From Clostridium sp. CAG:921 (GTDB lineage: Bacteria > Bacillota > Clostridia > TANB77 > CAG-465): a DNA stretch of 12,184 bases. This document shows, one piece after another, positions 1-5,600 of this stretch (its first letter is position 1; the number at the start of each line of letters is the position of its first letter). The notes under the pieces are model-generated. The model was not told where the DNA came from and searched no databases. It saw only the letters and a program-made list of their open reading frames with translations. The stretch is from assembly GCA_000433135.1 (NCBI GenBank), contig HF991961.1, positions 6,851 through 19,034 of the forward strand, in the 5' to 3' direction. The position numbers and the translations under genes were made by a program.

Positions 1-380
1 GAAACCACATATATATCCTTATCTGTTTTTTTATTTCCATAAGTCAAATCAGTTTTTGAAAGCAACGACATATCAATTACAAACAAGTTAATTTTTGTGC
101 TATTTATTTTTGTTTCATCAGCAAATTGCATTTTTGAAACTGTTGTTAAACCAGAAATATCTAAAACTGCCGTATCGCCTACAGGATACTCACCAGAATT
201 TGCCTCTTTATAACTATCAACTAAATTTTGTATCTGACCAAGTTCACTAGCAAACTTCGTTAGTTTTGCTCTATTTAGAGCATTAATTCCAGATACAGTT
301 GTCGTGGTAGCAAGTATTACCAAAATTAACGTCATTATAAATAACGTAACTAAAGAAATTCCACTTTTCATATTCTTCAT
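1..380 (-). CDS. Type IV pilin-like (pseudopilin-like) protein, 3' end outside window
   Basis: The C-terminus lies beyond the left edge; about 126 codons are visible. The protein opens with a short basic leader, MKNMKSG, directly followed by a hydrophobic helix (ISLVTLFIMTLILVILA), which is the layout of a class III prepilin signal with cleavage after Gly7. The Glu normally found at mature position 5 is Thr here. The part after the helix (FASELGQIQNLVDSY, then GEYPVGD) aligns by eye with the next gene upstream, so the two are tandem paralogues. The start at 380 places AAGAGGT six bases upstream; an ATG at 386 is in frame but touches that site. It is 30 bp downstream of the other pilin-like gene and probably co-transcribed with it. 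Role inferred: a subunit of a pilus or a type II-like export apparatus. No assembly ATPase or prepilin peptidase is visible. Confidence 0.75.
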   Translation of the reverse strand, partial: MKNMKSGISLVTLFIMTLILVILATTTTVSGINALNRAKLTKFASELGQIQNLVDSYKEANSGEYPVGDTAVLDISGLTTVSKMQFADETKINSTKINLFVIDMSLLSKTDLTYGNKKTDKDIYVV

Positions 381-410
381 AAACATACCTCTTAAATCTT
401 ACTCATATTA

Positions 411-920
411 TTATAATTCAAGTTTCTTTTTTAATTCATCTGTTAAAGTGTAATATGTATTATTACCAATTGTTACGCCTTTTAAATAATACACCCTACC
501 AGTAGTTTCAGAAATAGCATATATATCATATGTAGAAGACTCATTTCCTCTTGAAATTGTTTCAACTCCTGCCTCATATAAATCAATTTTTTTAAGTGAA
601 ACTACATTAGATGAGTAACCTGGTTCACCAGAAAATTGAGCTTTTTCTGTTATTGATGAAATATTAAAATTGATACTATCCTTTACTGGATATTTTCCAT
701 TTAAAAATTCGTATTGTTCAGCTACTTTTTGCAAGTTATATATCTCAGTTGCAAACTCCCTTTGCTTGGTAGAAGTATTTATTCCTTTAAATGAAAATAA
801 CACCGTTCCTGAAATTATTAACATTATAACTATAGTAATTACAAGTACAATCATTGTTATACCATTTTTTATATTAAAAACTTTATGTCTAAACTTATAT
901 TTTTGTTCAAATTCACTCAT
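411..920 (-). CDS. Type IV pilin-like (pseudopilin-like) protein, 169 aa
   Basis: The protein has a 20-residue basic leader ending in KNG, then a hydrophobic helix from about residue 21 to 43 (ITMIVLVITIVIMLIISG), the N-terminal pattern of prepilin-like proteins common in Clostridia. Cleavage would follow Gly20. The usual Glu at mature position 5 is Val. A soluble domain follows, with an amphipathic stretch (EFATEIYNLQKVAEQYEF) and a C-terminal block (GRVYYLKGVTIGNNTYYTL) that I associate with clostridial pilin-like proteins. The start at 920 has AAGAGG seven bases upstream. It is first in a two-gene unit with the paralogue at 1-380 and has a near-consensus promoter just upstream. Without Glu5 it may be a minor or structural variant rather than a classical major pilin; this is inference. 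Confidence 0.8.
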   Translation of the reverse strand: MSEFEQKYKFRHKVFNIKNGITMIVLVITIVIMLIISGTVLFSFKGINTSTKQREFATEIYNLQKVAEQYEFLNGKYPVKDSINFNISSITEKAQFSGEPGYSSNVVSLKKIDLYEAGVETISRGNESSTYDIYAISETTGRVYYLKGVTIGNNTYYTLTDELKKKLEL

Positions 921-952
921 AATTCAACCTCTTATCACTATTTTACATATAT

Positions 953-981
953 ATTGTATACTTTATTTTCATAATTGTCAA
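953..981 (-). promoter_or_regulatory. Sigma-A-type promoter of the pilin-like operon
   Basis: On the minus strand TTGACA (976-981) is followed after 17 bp by TACAAT (953-958). The predicted transcript starts about 25 bases before the ATG at 920, leaving room only for the ribosome binding site. Confidence 0.7.
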
Positions 982-1034
982 CGATAATTTTTAACAAATT
1001 TATATAGATAAAACGCTTCTGATTTTGTAAATCT

Positions 1035-1083
1035 AAAAAAAAAATATGTAGATATAATGACGTTTTTTGTCATTTCCTACATA
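1035..1083 (-). terminator. Second terminator-like hairpin downstream of the Cys-rich gene
   Basis: Read on the minus strand, two nested arms pair: ctacata/tatgtag (1077-1083 with 1045-1051) and aatgac/gtcatt (1056-1061 with 1069-1074), with an internal loop between them. A run of ten U follows (1035-1044). It sits between the Cys-rich gene and the pilin promoter and probably catches read-through from the first terminator. Confidence 0.6.
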
Positions 1084-1117
1084 CTACTTATTGTTATATA
1101 GCTTATATTTAAAAGTT

Positions 1118-1153
1118 AAAAAATCCTCACCACTCCTATTAAAAGTGGTGAGG
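1118..1153 (-). terminator. Rho-independent terminator of the Cys-rich secreted protein gene
   Basis: A perfect 10-bp stem (cctcaccact at 1125-1134 with agtggtgagg at 1144-1153) has a 9-base loop. On the minus strand it is followed by a run of six U (1118-1123). It lies about 20 bp after the stop codon at 1174. Confidence 0.88.
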
Positions 1154-1159
1154 TAATCT

Positions 1160-1172
1160 ATATTAATTAAAG
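1160..1172. repeat. 13-bp direct repeat, copy 1
   Basis: atattaattaaag occurs here and again, identical and in the same orientation, at 2474-2486. The two copies bracket the GC-rich Cys-rich gene. The repeat is almost pure A/T, so chance recurrence is possible in this background. Confidence 0.5.
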
Positions 1173-1173
1173 T

Positions 1174-2343
1174 TTAGAAATCATCATCCAGATTTGAATC
1201 TACAGTGTAGACTTCTACGGATGTTGTTTCTGGTATTGTTGTGGCAGCCGGTGTATCCTTAACATACGTTGGCTTTGCCTCTTCTGCTGCAGTAGTTGTA
1301 GCAGTCGCAGTAGTTGTTGCTTCTTCTGACGCTGGAAGAGTTTCAGTCGGAGATGCCGTTGTACGCTCTTGGTACTCGGTAGACGGCTGTATATTTTCCG
1401 GCTCCTCCTGTTCTGCTGCTTCCTGTGATGCAGATGCTGATACACTTTCTTCCAATGCTGGGTCAATCGTGATCGGATTGTCACCCCAAGTTGGATCCGT
1501 TACAGGATCGGTAGGACGCTTGAGAATGGTCACAACTACCTCACAAGTATAACCATTCCACGAAATATGGAATGTGACATTTCCTGCAATATTTCCCTGG
1601 TTAGCTTCTGGACAATACCATCCGCTAACCTCCTCTTGAGTACCATCACTATATACCGCTTTCACGAATATATAGTTACACCAGTCAAGCTTAACTTGAC
1701 CTTCGTACACTTTACCATAATCACCAAGTGTTGCGGTGATTCCGGTAATTTCCCTGGTCTTCGCTGGTTGCTCTGCAGAAGATTCACCAGGCTGTGTAGG
1801 CTGTACTGGAACAGTTGCTGGCACTGTTCCATCCGGATTAACATGATCCTCTGGAACAGTCGGCTGTTCAGATGTACCAGTTTCTCCACTTGCATCTGTT
1901 GTTTGCTCGCAAGTTGGAAGCTCTTCTCCACATCTTAGAGCCTTGCAATAACTACAATTACAATTTACATTGTAAACGTAATTGTAGATATTTAATGTGT
2001 CAATGTAGAAGTTATTTGTATAACTTCCACAAATATTACCAGATGAACAACTTGAACAGTTACCGCTGCCATCAGCGGTACAATTTCCTCCACAAGCTCC
2101 AGTACAGTTCTGACACTGGCAAGTCGGAGAACTACACTTTTTGCCTACATTAACAGTAGCTGCAGAACTTGCATCGCTCGCCCGTGCTACTTTGTTGCTG
2201 TAGCTTACAAGGCACACAGCAACGCCAGATAACATACACAAAACTGCTGCGATTGCAACGATCATGATTTTATGTCTTGCAATGAATGCACTCTTTGCTG
2301 AAACAGCAGCTCTAAATCTTAACCAATTATTACTATTAGTCAT
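1174..2343 (-). CDS. Secreted or anchored Cys-rich protein with Ig-like domain and Ser/Thr-rich tail, 389 aa
   Basis: The product is not recognised as a named family. After a basic N-terminus there is one hydrophobic segment at about residues 25-47, either a signal peptide (possible A-X-A cleavage after Ala55) or a membrane anchor. Residues 70-145 hold 14 Cys, many as CxC or CxxC, split by a Tyr/Asn-rich stretch (about 108-126). A Pro/Thr/Glu linker (about 146-195) leads to a probable bacterial Ig-like domain (about 197-274), with the signature VKAVYSDGTQEEVSGWYC and three more Cys. The rest is Thr/Ser/Ala/Glu-rich low complexity ending in DDDF; there is no LPXTG motif. AAAGGAGG lies six bases before the ATG. 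Base composition and codons are visibly more GC-rich than the neighbours, which suggests horizontal origin. It has its own strong promoter, a roughly 160-base leader and terminators. An extracellular role is inferred. Confidence 0.8.
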   Translation of the reverse strand: MTNSNNWLRFRAAVSAKSAFIARHKIMIVAIAAVLCMLSGVAVCLVSYSNKVARASDASSAATVNVGKKCSSPTCQCQNCTGACGGNCTADGSGNCSSCSSGNICGSYTNNFYIDTLNIYNYVYNVNCNCSYCKALRCGEELPTCEQTTDASGETGTSEQPTVPEDHVNPDGTVPATVPVQPTQPGESSAEQPAKTREITGITATLGDYGKVYEGQVKLDWCNYIFVKAVYSDGTQEEVSGWYCPEANQGNIAGNVTFHISWNGYTCEVVVTILKRPTDPVTDPTWGDNPITIDPALEESVSASASQEAAEQEEPENIQPSTEYQERTTASPTETLPASEEATTTATATTTAAEEAKPTYVKDTPAATTIPETTSVEVYTVDSNLDDDF

Positions 2344-2433
2344 AATGGTCCTCCTTTTTATTATTTTTTTATTATTTTATCTATATAAACACAGCAATGT
2401 TGTTATTGCCATGAACCATAAGTTACTATATAT

Positions 2434-2471
2434 AAAAAGAAGGAAAACTTATAAATAATGTCATCCTTCTT
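2434..2471 (-). promoter_or_regulatory. Attenuator-like hairpin in the 5' leader of the Cys-rich gene
   Basis: On the minus strand AAGAAGGA (2464-2471) can pair with TCCTTCTT (2437-2444) across a 19-base loop, and more U residues follow. It lies inside the predicted leader between the promoter at 2511-2539 and the start codon. It could act as an attenuator or stabilise the mRNA. No known riboswitch core was recognised. Confidence 0.35.
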
Positions 2472-2473
2472 GA

Positions 2474-2486
2474 ATATTAATTAAAG
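2474..2486. repeat. 13-bp direct repeat, copy 2
   Basis: Identical to 1160-1172 and in the same orientation, located in the 5' leader of the Cys-rich gene. The pair encloses the gene and part of its leader but excludes its promoter and terminators. Confidence 0.5.
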
Positions 2487-2510
2487 AAGATAACAACTTC
2501 TAACATAATC

Positions 2511-2539
2511 ATTATACCACCTTTTTATCATTATGTCAA
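2511..2539 (-). promoter_or_regulatory. Consensus extended -10 promoter of the Cys-rich gene
   Basis: On the minus strand TTGACA (2534-2539) and TATAAT (2511-2516) are both perfect and 17 bp apart, with TGG directly before the -10 as in extended -10 promoters. This predicts strong vegetative transcription starting near 2504. The long gap 2344-2733 holds this promoter, its leader, and the divergent plus-strand promoter. Confidence 0.85.
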
Positions 2540-2611
2540 CATCTGTTCTTTTCATATTAGAGCTAACGACTCTTTTAATTTTATTATATTTAAAATAAAT
2601 TACCACATATA

Positions 2612-2640
2612 TTGACAAAATACATATCCAATGATAAAAT
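2612..2640 (+). promoter_or_regulatory. Sigma-A-type extended -10 promoter of the 203-aa gene
   Basis: TTGACA (2612-2617) is followed after 17 bp by TAAAAT (2635-2640), with TGA directly before it. The start is predicted near 2647, giving a leader of about 87 bases to the ATG at 2734. Confidence 0.75.
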
Positions 2641-2644
2641 ATTT

Positions 2645-2682
2645 ATTACATTATTTATGTAATGTTAAGCTACTAATGTAGC
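2645..2682 (+). promoter_or_regulatory. Paired inverted repeats at the transcript start and leader of the 203-aa gene
   Basis: Two inverted repeats lie back to back just after the -10. The first is attacat/atgtaat with a 5-base spacer (2645-2663). The second is gctac/gtagc with a 4-base spacer (2669-2682). Overlap with the predicted start site fits operator sites for a dimeric repressor; small leader hairpins are an equal alternative. Confidence 0.4.
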
Positions 2683-2733
2683 ACTTAAAGTATTTGAAAT
2701 AACAATTGTATTTTTCATGCAAGGAGGATTAAT

Positions 2734-3345
2734 ATGAACAGCAACATGCTAAAGTATGACGTAACAAAAGTGACAGATTCCACTATAAGAAATATAACTT
2801 TAGATGGAATATATGCACTCAAAGCAGAAAGTGCAACTATTGAATTTGAAGTTAAGCGACCACTCAATCCAGTGACCTTAAAACCTATAGGTAGATCTAC
2901 AAGAAGTGTTTTAAAAGAGCAAGTAACACCTTTAATTTACAAGTTAAAGGAAGTTAGCAAAAATGATCTTATTGAGTACAGGCAATTAAATATTCCTTCA
3001 TTTGTACTTAAATATAATGGGAAACTATATTATACACAAGTAGATTTTAATATCAATTTTATTGCTTTAAATCTTTTAAATAGACATATGTGTGGTAAAA
3101 ACTGTCGCCATCTTTCTGCTGCAAGTGATGAAAATGGAGGTTGCTTAAAAGTTAGACAATATTCGCAAGGAATAGAAAATTATCCATGGATAACATATGG
3201 TTATGAAACATTTGCAACTATACATGATTCTTTTGTTGTAGCAGATTGTTCACATTACAAAATGTGTTCTCCACAAAAAAAGCTTTCTGTTGTCGAGGCA
3301 AATATCTTAAAAAATACATTAGCACAATATATTTTTGGAGATTAA
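2734..3345 (+). CDS. Conserved-looking Cys/His-rich protein of unknown function, 203 aa
   Basis: I do not recognise a named family. The protein has no signal peptide or membrane segment and is probably cytoplasmic. The N-terminal half (about 1-110) looks like a mixed alpha/beta domain. The C-terminal half carries a clustered set of possible metal ligands: H118, C120, C124 and H126 (HMCGKNCRH), C137 (GGCLKV), H164, and C172, H174, C178 (CSHYKMC). That spacing suggests a Zn site or an Fe-S cluster. The motif YPWITYGYETF between the clusters looks conserved, which is only an impression. The start at 2734 is fixed by AAGGAGG seven bases upstream. It stands alone on the plus strand, is divergent from the Cys-rich gene, and converges on mbl with a shared terminator. 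Its own promoter has palindromic elements, so regulated expression is plausible. Confidence 0.8.
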   Translation: MNSNMLKYDVTKVTDSTIRNITLDGIYALKAESATIEFEVKRPLNPVTLKPIGRSTRSVLKEQVTPLIYKLKEVSKNDLIEYRQLNIPSFVLKYNGKLYYTQVDFNINFIALNLLNRHMCGKNCRHLSAASDENGGCLKVRQYSQGIENYPWITYGYETFATIHDSFVVADCSHYKMCSPQKKLSVVEANILKNTLAQYIFGD

Positions 3346-3421
3346 GGTAAAGCTAATAATTTAAAAGCCAAAATAACTTCTATTATTAATTGCCTCTTTA
3401 ATTTTTATTTATTATTAGTAA

Positions 3422-3465
3422 AAAAATAGTGTTAGTTCTATATAATTTAAACTAACACTATTTTT
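3422..3465. terminator. Bidirectional terminator between convergent genes
   Basis: A 16-bp perfect inverted repeat (3422-3437 with 3450-3465; core aatagtgttagtt) has a 12-base loop and begins and ends in A/T runs. It therefore gives a U tract on either strand. It ends both the 203-aa gene (plus) and mbl (minus). Confidence 0.9.
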
Positions 3466-3510
3466 ATTTTTAAACTTACTAATATTTTATATTTTTTCCA
3501 CTTCATTGTT

Positions 3511-4527
3511 TTAAAACTTTTTTATCTTAACAGCATTCCCTGTTTCAAGTAATTCTACATGATTTAAAGCTTTTCCAGTTCCAGTAGCAACGCAAGATTG
3601 TGCATCTTCTGCTATCATAACTGGTATTCCGGTCCTTTCTTCTATTAGTTTATCAAGTCCCCAGACAAGACCTCCACCACCTGTTATATATATTCCTCTT
3701 TCTGAAATATCTGCAGATAATTCAGGTGGAGTTTCCTCTAATACTGAGTGAACTCCTTCTACTATCATGTTTGCACAATCTCGTAGTGCTTCATACGCCT
3801 CATCAGAAGTAACATCTATTTCAACAGGAAGTCCTGTTGAAATATCTCTTCCTTTTATGGTCATATACTCTACAGTAGGCTTTGGATACATGCATCCTAT
3901 ATTTATTTTAACATCTTCAGCTGTCCTTTCACCAATTACCACGTTTCTGTTTTTCTTTATGTACTTTACTATAGACTCATCAAACCTATCGCCAGCTATT
4001 TTAAGTGATGTACTTCTTACAGATCCACCAAGTGAAATAACAGCAATATCAGCAGTTCCTCCACCAATATCAACTATCATACTTCCATAAGGTTTCGTTA
4101 TATCAATTCCAGCTCCTATTGCAGCTGCTATTGGTTCTTCTATTAAATATACTCTTTTTGCACCTGCGTGAGTAGCAGCATCAATTACAGCTTTTTTTTC
4201 AACCTCGGTTACACATGACGGAACACAAATCATAATTTTTGGTGCAAATACAAACTTTCCACATACCTTAGTTATAAAATACTTAAGCATTTTTTCAGTT
4301 ATAGTATAATTTGATATTACACCATCTTTTAATGGACGTATGGCAACAATATTTCCTGGTGTTCGGCCAAGCATTTTTCTTGCTTCCTGTCCAACCGCTA
4401 AAACTTCATTCGTATTTTTATCTATTGCTACAACAGAAGGTTCTCTTAAAACAATTCCCTTCCCCTTTACATAAACAAGTATAGTAGCTGTCCCCAAATC
4501 AATTCCAATATCTTGTCCAAATACCAC
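3511..4527 (-). CDS. mbl: Mbl/MreB rod-shape actin homologue, 338 aa
   Basis: This is a bacterial actin of the MreB/Mbl family. Its ATP-dependent membrane-bound filaments organise lateral cell-wall synthesis with the elongasome. The sequence shows the phosphate-1 loop (DLGTAT, residues 10-15), the catalytic Glu in LIEEPIAAAIG (about 128-138), the phosphate-2 loop (VDIGGGTADIAV, 152-163), and the adenosine motif ITGGGGL (281-287). The block YMTIKGRDISTGLPVEID is typical of the family, and the length is normal. The start codon is GTG, with AGGAGG seven bases upstream. Choosing Mbl over MreB rests on position just downstream of spoIIID, as in Bacillus subtilis; there is no mreC or mreD here. The usual short spoIIID-mbl gap is enlarged by a repeat-flanked insertion, and mbl appears to have its own promoter. 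Confidence 0.95.
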   Translation of the reverse strand: MVFGQDIGIDLGTATILVYVKGKGIVLREPSVVAIDKNTNEVLAVGQEARKMLGRTPGNIVAIRPLKDGVISNYTITEKMLKYFITKVCGKFVFAPKIMICVPSCVTEVEKKAVIDAATHAGAKRVYLIEEPIAAAIGAGIDITKPYGSMIVDIGGGTADIAVISLGGSVRSTSLKIAGDRFDESIVKYIKKNRNVVIGERTAEDVKINIGCMYPKPTVEYMTIKGRDISTGLPVEIDVTSDEAYEALRDCANMIVEGVHSVLEETPPELSADISERGIYITGGGGLVWGLDKLIEERTGIPVMIAEDAQSCVATGTGKALNHVELLETGNAVKIKKF

Positions 4528-4554
4528 GTCTTCTCCTCCTACTTTTCTGTTACA

Positions 4555-4583
4555 ATTATATTACATTTTTATTGCAAATGCAA
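4555..4583 (-). promoter_or_regulatory. Probable mbl promoter
   Basis: On the minus strand TATAAT (4555-4560) is perfect and lies 17 bp from a weak -35 TTGCAT (4578-4583). It would start transcription about 20 bases before the GTG. It would let mbl be expressed apart from sporulation genes. Confidence 0.5.
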
Positions 4584-4637
4584 CATATAGTATAAAAGTT
4601 TAAAAAAATAAAAGGCTTTTTAGAGCAGATATAAAAA

Positions 4638-4743
4638 TTATATAAAACATCAAAAAAATGCGTATATTTTCTATATCAAAACTACTTTCATTTCTAATTT
4701 CTACTAATACTTTTTCCGTGTTGATACTTTAATTTTGTAGCCA
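4638..4743 (-). pseudogene. Orphan duplicate of the spoIIID 3' end (direct repeat copy A)
   Basis: This 106-bp stretch matches 5601-5706 without gaps and with 8 mismatches that I counted. On the minus strand it encodes the last 15 residues of SpoIIID (ATKLKYQHGKSISRN, then TAG) plus 56 bases of downstream sequence. No start codon or upstream spoIIID sequence precedes it; homology stops abruptly at 4743. It looks like one end of an insertion. It may be the original gene end left next to mbl, with the intact gene now completed by copy B. Confidence 0.88.
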
Positions 4744-4775
4744 ACAGTGTGACAAGTAACATTTGAAATTATATT

Positions 4776-5248
4776 TTACTTATTTAATAATATTTTCTTC
4801 ATTTCAACTATATCATAAAATGGTATTTGCACATCGTCTTTTGCTAAATCAACCACTCTTAATGCTTTAGTAATTACCTTTTTTTATAATTTCTGGTATT
4901 TCAACATCCATATTAGAATTTGTATATTTCTTTTCTATGTAATCTAATGTTGTTGGAAATATATTTTGTATAAAAAAAACAGCTTTTTTTCCTAAAGCAC
5001 TGCCAAAGACAAAGTTATATACTGACTTCTTCCCACTTTTTGCCTTTTTTTTCATGAATTTTTTCATGCTTTTCATATTTAGTAGAAATTGGAACAAATC
5101 ATATTATTTTGCTATTTTGTCTATTTTTAAAGCAAAAATAGCAAGGTCTCTTATTGTCATTTTCTTTGTTAACCATTAATCCATAATCTTTAAATACATT
5201 AAAAAATCCATCTTTTATAAAATAAAATTTGCCATCTTCTATTACCAT
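4776..5248 (-). pseudogene. Decayed type III toxin gene, ToxN/AbiQ superfamily (CptN/TenpN-like)
   Basis: Intact members are endoribonucleases held in check by a repeat RNA antitoxin. The reading frame starts at ATG 5248 (MVIEDGKFYFIKDGFF) behind AAAGGAG and runs through NKENDNKRPCYF. It hits TGA at 5099-5101, exactly where the family pattern W-F/I-x-P-I-S needs Trp; the next residues are FVPISTKYEK. A run of eight A (5045-5052) then shifts the frame, and reading resumes as FGSALGKKAVFFIQNIFP. A second shift at a run of seven A (4879-4885) leads to the final segment ending KKILLNK and TAA at 4776. Removing one A from each run and reading the TGA as a codon gives 156 residues, a normal family length. 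Two sub-frames (4867-5097 and 5099-5320) are fragments of this one gene. Family assignment is from memory of motifs. Confidence 0.72.
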
Positions 5249-5271
5249 TTTGCTCCATCTCCTTTTTATGA

Positions 5272-5305
5272 AAATATGGGATCTACTTTTATAGACCCCA
5301 TATTT
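5272..5305 (-). terminator. Hairpin between putative antitoxin RNA and toxin gene
   Basis: AAATATGGG (5297-5305) pairs perfectly with CCCATATTT (5272-5280) on the minus strand. An inner five pairs include one G-U, the loop is six bases, and only a short U run follows. It lies just before the toxin ribosome binding site. Type III loci carry a leaky terminator in exactly this position, which sets the RNA to toxin ratio. Confidence 0.62.
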
Positions 5306-5404
5306 AACTATAATTAACATTTTTCCACTTGCACATTTGTATCCCGCAAGCAGAGTTGCAACTCACATTTTAATTATAGCAGATATTAAATATCTACTAC
5401 TATT
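5306..5404 (-). ncRNA. Structured RNA in antitoxin position (CptI/ToxI-like candidate)
   Basis: From a predicted start near 5404 the transcript forms a 10-bp closing stem (ctataattaa 5308-5317 with ttaattatag 5370-5379). Inside the 52-base interior are a perfect 12-bp palindrome GAGTTGCAACTC (5353-5364) and a second small stem, cttgc/gcaag (5328-5332 with 5346-5350). It is followed by the terminator and the toxin gene. Active type III antitoxins have tandem repeats of a few tens of bases; only one such unit is evident here, so it may be reduced or decayed. The call depends on the neighbouring toxin. Confidence 0.5.
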
Positions 5405-5410
5405 ATATTC

Positions 5411-5439
5411 GTTATACACGTATTTTATCATTTTTTCAA
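5411..5439 (-). promoter_or_regulatory. Promoter of the putative toxin-antitoxin locus
   Basis: On the minus strand TTGAAA (5434-5439) is followed after 17 bp by TATAAC (5411-5416). A second -10-like TATAAT lies a few bases further on. It is placed to transcribe the structured RNA and then the toxin remnant. Confidence 0.55.
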
Positions 5440-5600
5440 GAGTTTTTTTAATTTTTCATCTATAATTTAAGTTTCTAGTTACTGTTCAGCAGAAAAATAA
5501 AATAACAAAAAAGAATGTTACAAAATTATATAAATAAAATATATGTAAACTTTATATAGACTACTCCCTCTTACTTTTTATTTCATTTATTTTGAAACTT

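Larger units (their letters stand above)
4744..5600. mobile_element. Inserted segment between spoIIID 3'-end repeats, possible relic element
   Basis: The 857 bp between the two spoIIID-derived repeats separates spoIIID from mbl, which are normally adjacent. It contains no integrase or transposase. It holds only the decayed toxin gene, a structured RNA, a promoter and a terminator. The arrangement matches a cassette or a shrunken element that integrated in the 3' end of spoIIID and supplied a replacement end. A one-off recombination event is the alternative. Positions 5440-5600 hold nothing I can name. Confidence 0.5.

Noticed and set aside
670..987. Plus-strand frame opposite the second pilin-like gene
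   Set aside because: It is a shadow of the minus-strand gene with no ribosome site.
1215..2458. Overlapping frames on both strands across the Cys-rich gene (for example 1241-1552, 1567-1938, 1872-2153, 2264-2458)
   Set aside because: They lack ribosome sites and arise from the low-complexity, GC-richer coding sequence on the minus strand.
2434..2471. 12-codon leader peptide in the 5' leader of the Cys-rich gene (MTLFISFPSFYI)
   Set aside because: The only purine-rich site (AAGAAGG) abuts its ATG with no spacing, and the amino acids show no attenuation pattern.
4597..4625. aaaaggctttttt stretch upstream of mbl as a terminator
   Set aside because: The palindrome has no room for a loop and is only an A/T-rich match.
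5099..5101. A recoded genome in which TGA means Trp
   Set aside because: SpoIID, the SpoIIQ-like protein and others use TGG for Trp and have no internal TGA, and the same toxin gene has two further frameshifts.
4867..5320. Two adjacent small minus-strand frames (4867-5097 and 5099-5320) as separate proteins
   Set aside because: Their conserved segments are consecutive parts of one toxin family, joined by a nonsense codon and an A-run frameshift. The good ribosome site precedes only ATG 5248, and the longer frame start at 5320 lies inside the structured RNA.
5386..5400. agatattaaatatct palindrome near the start of the structured RNA
   Set aside because: The arms leave a single central base, too tight for an RNA hairpin. 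It might be an operator but A/T palindromes are frequent here.
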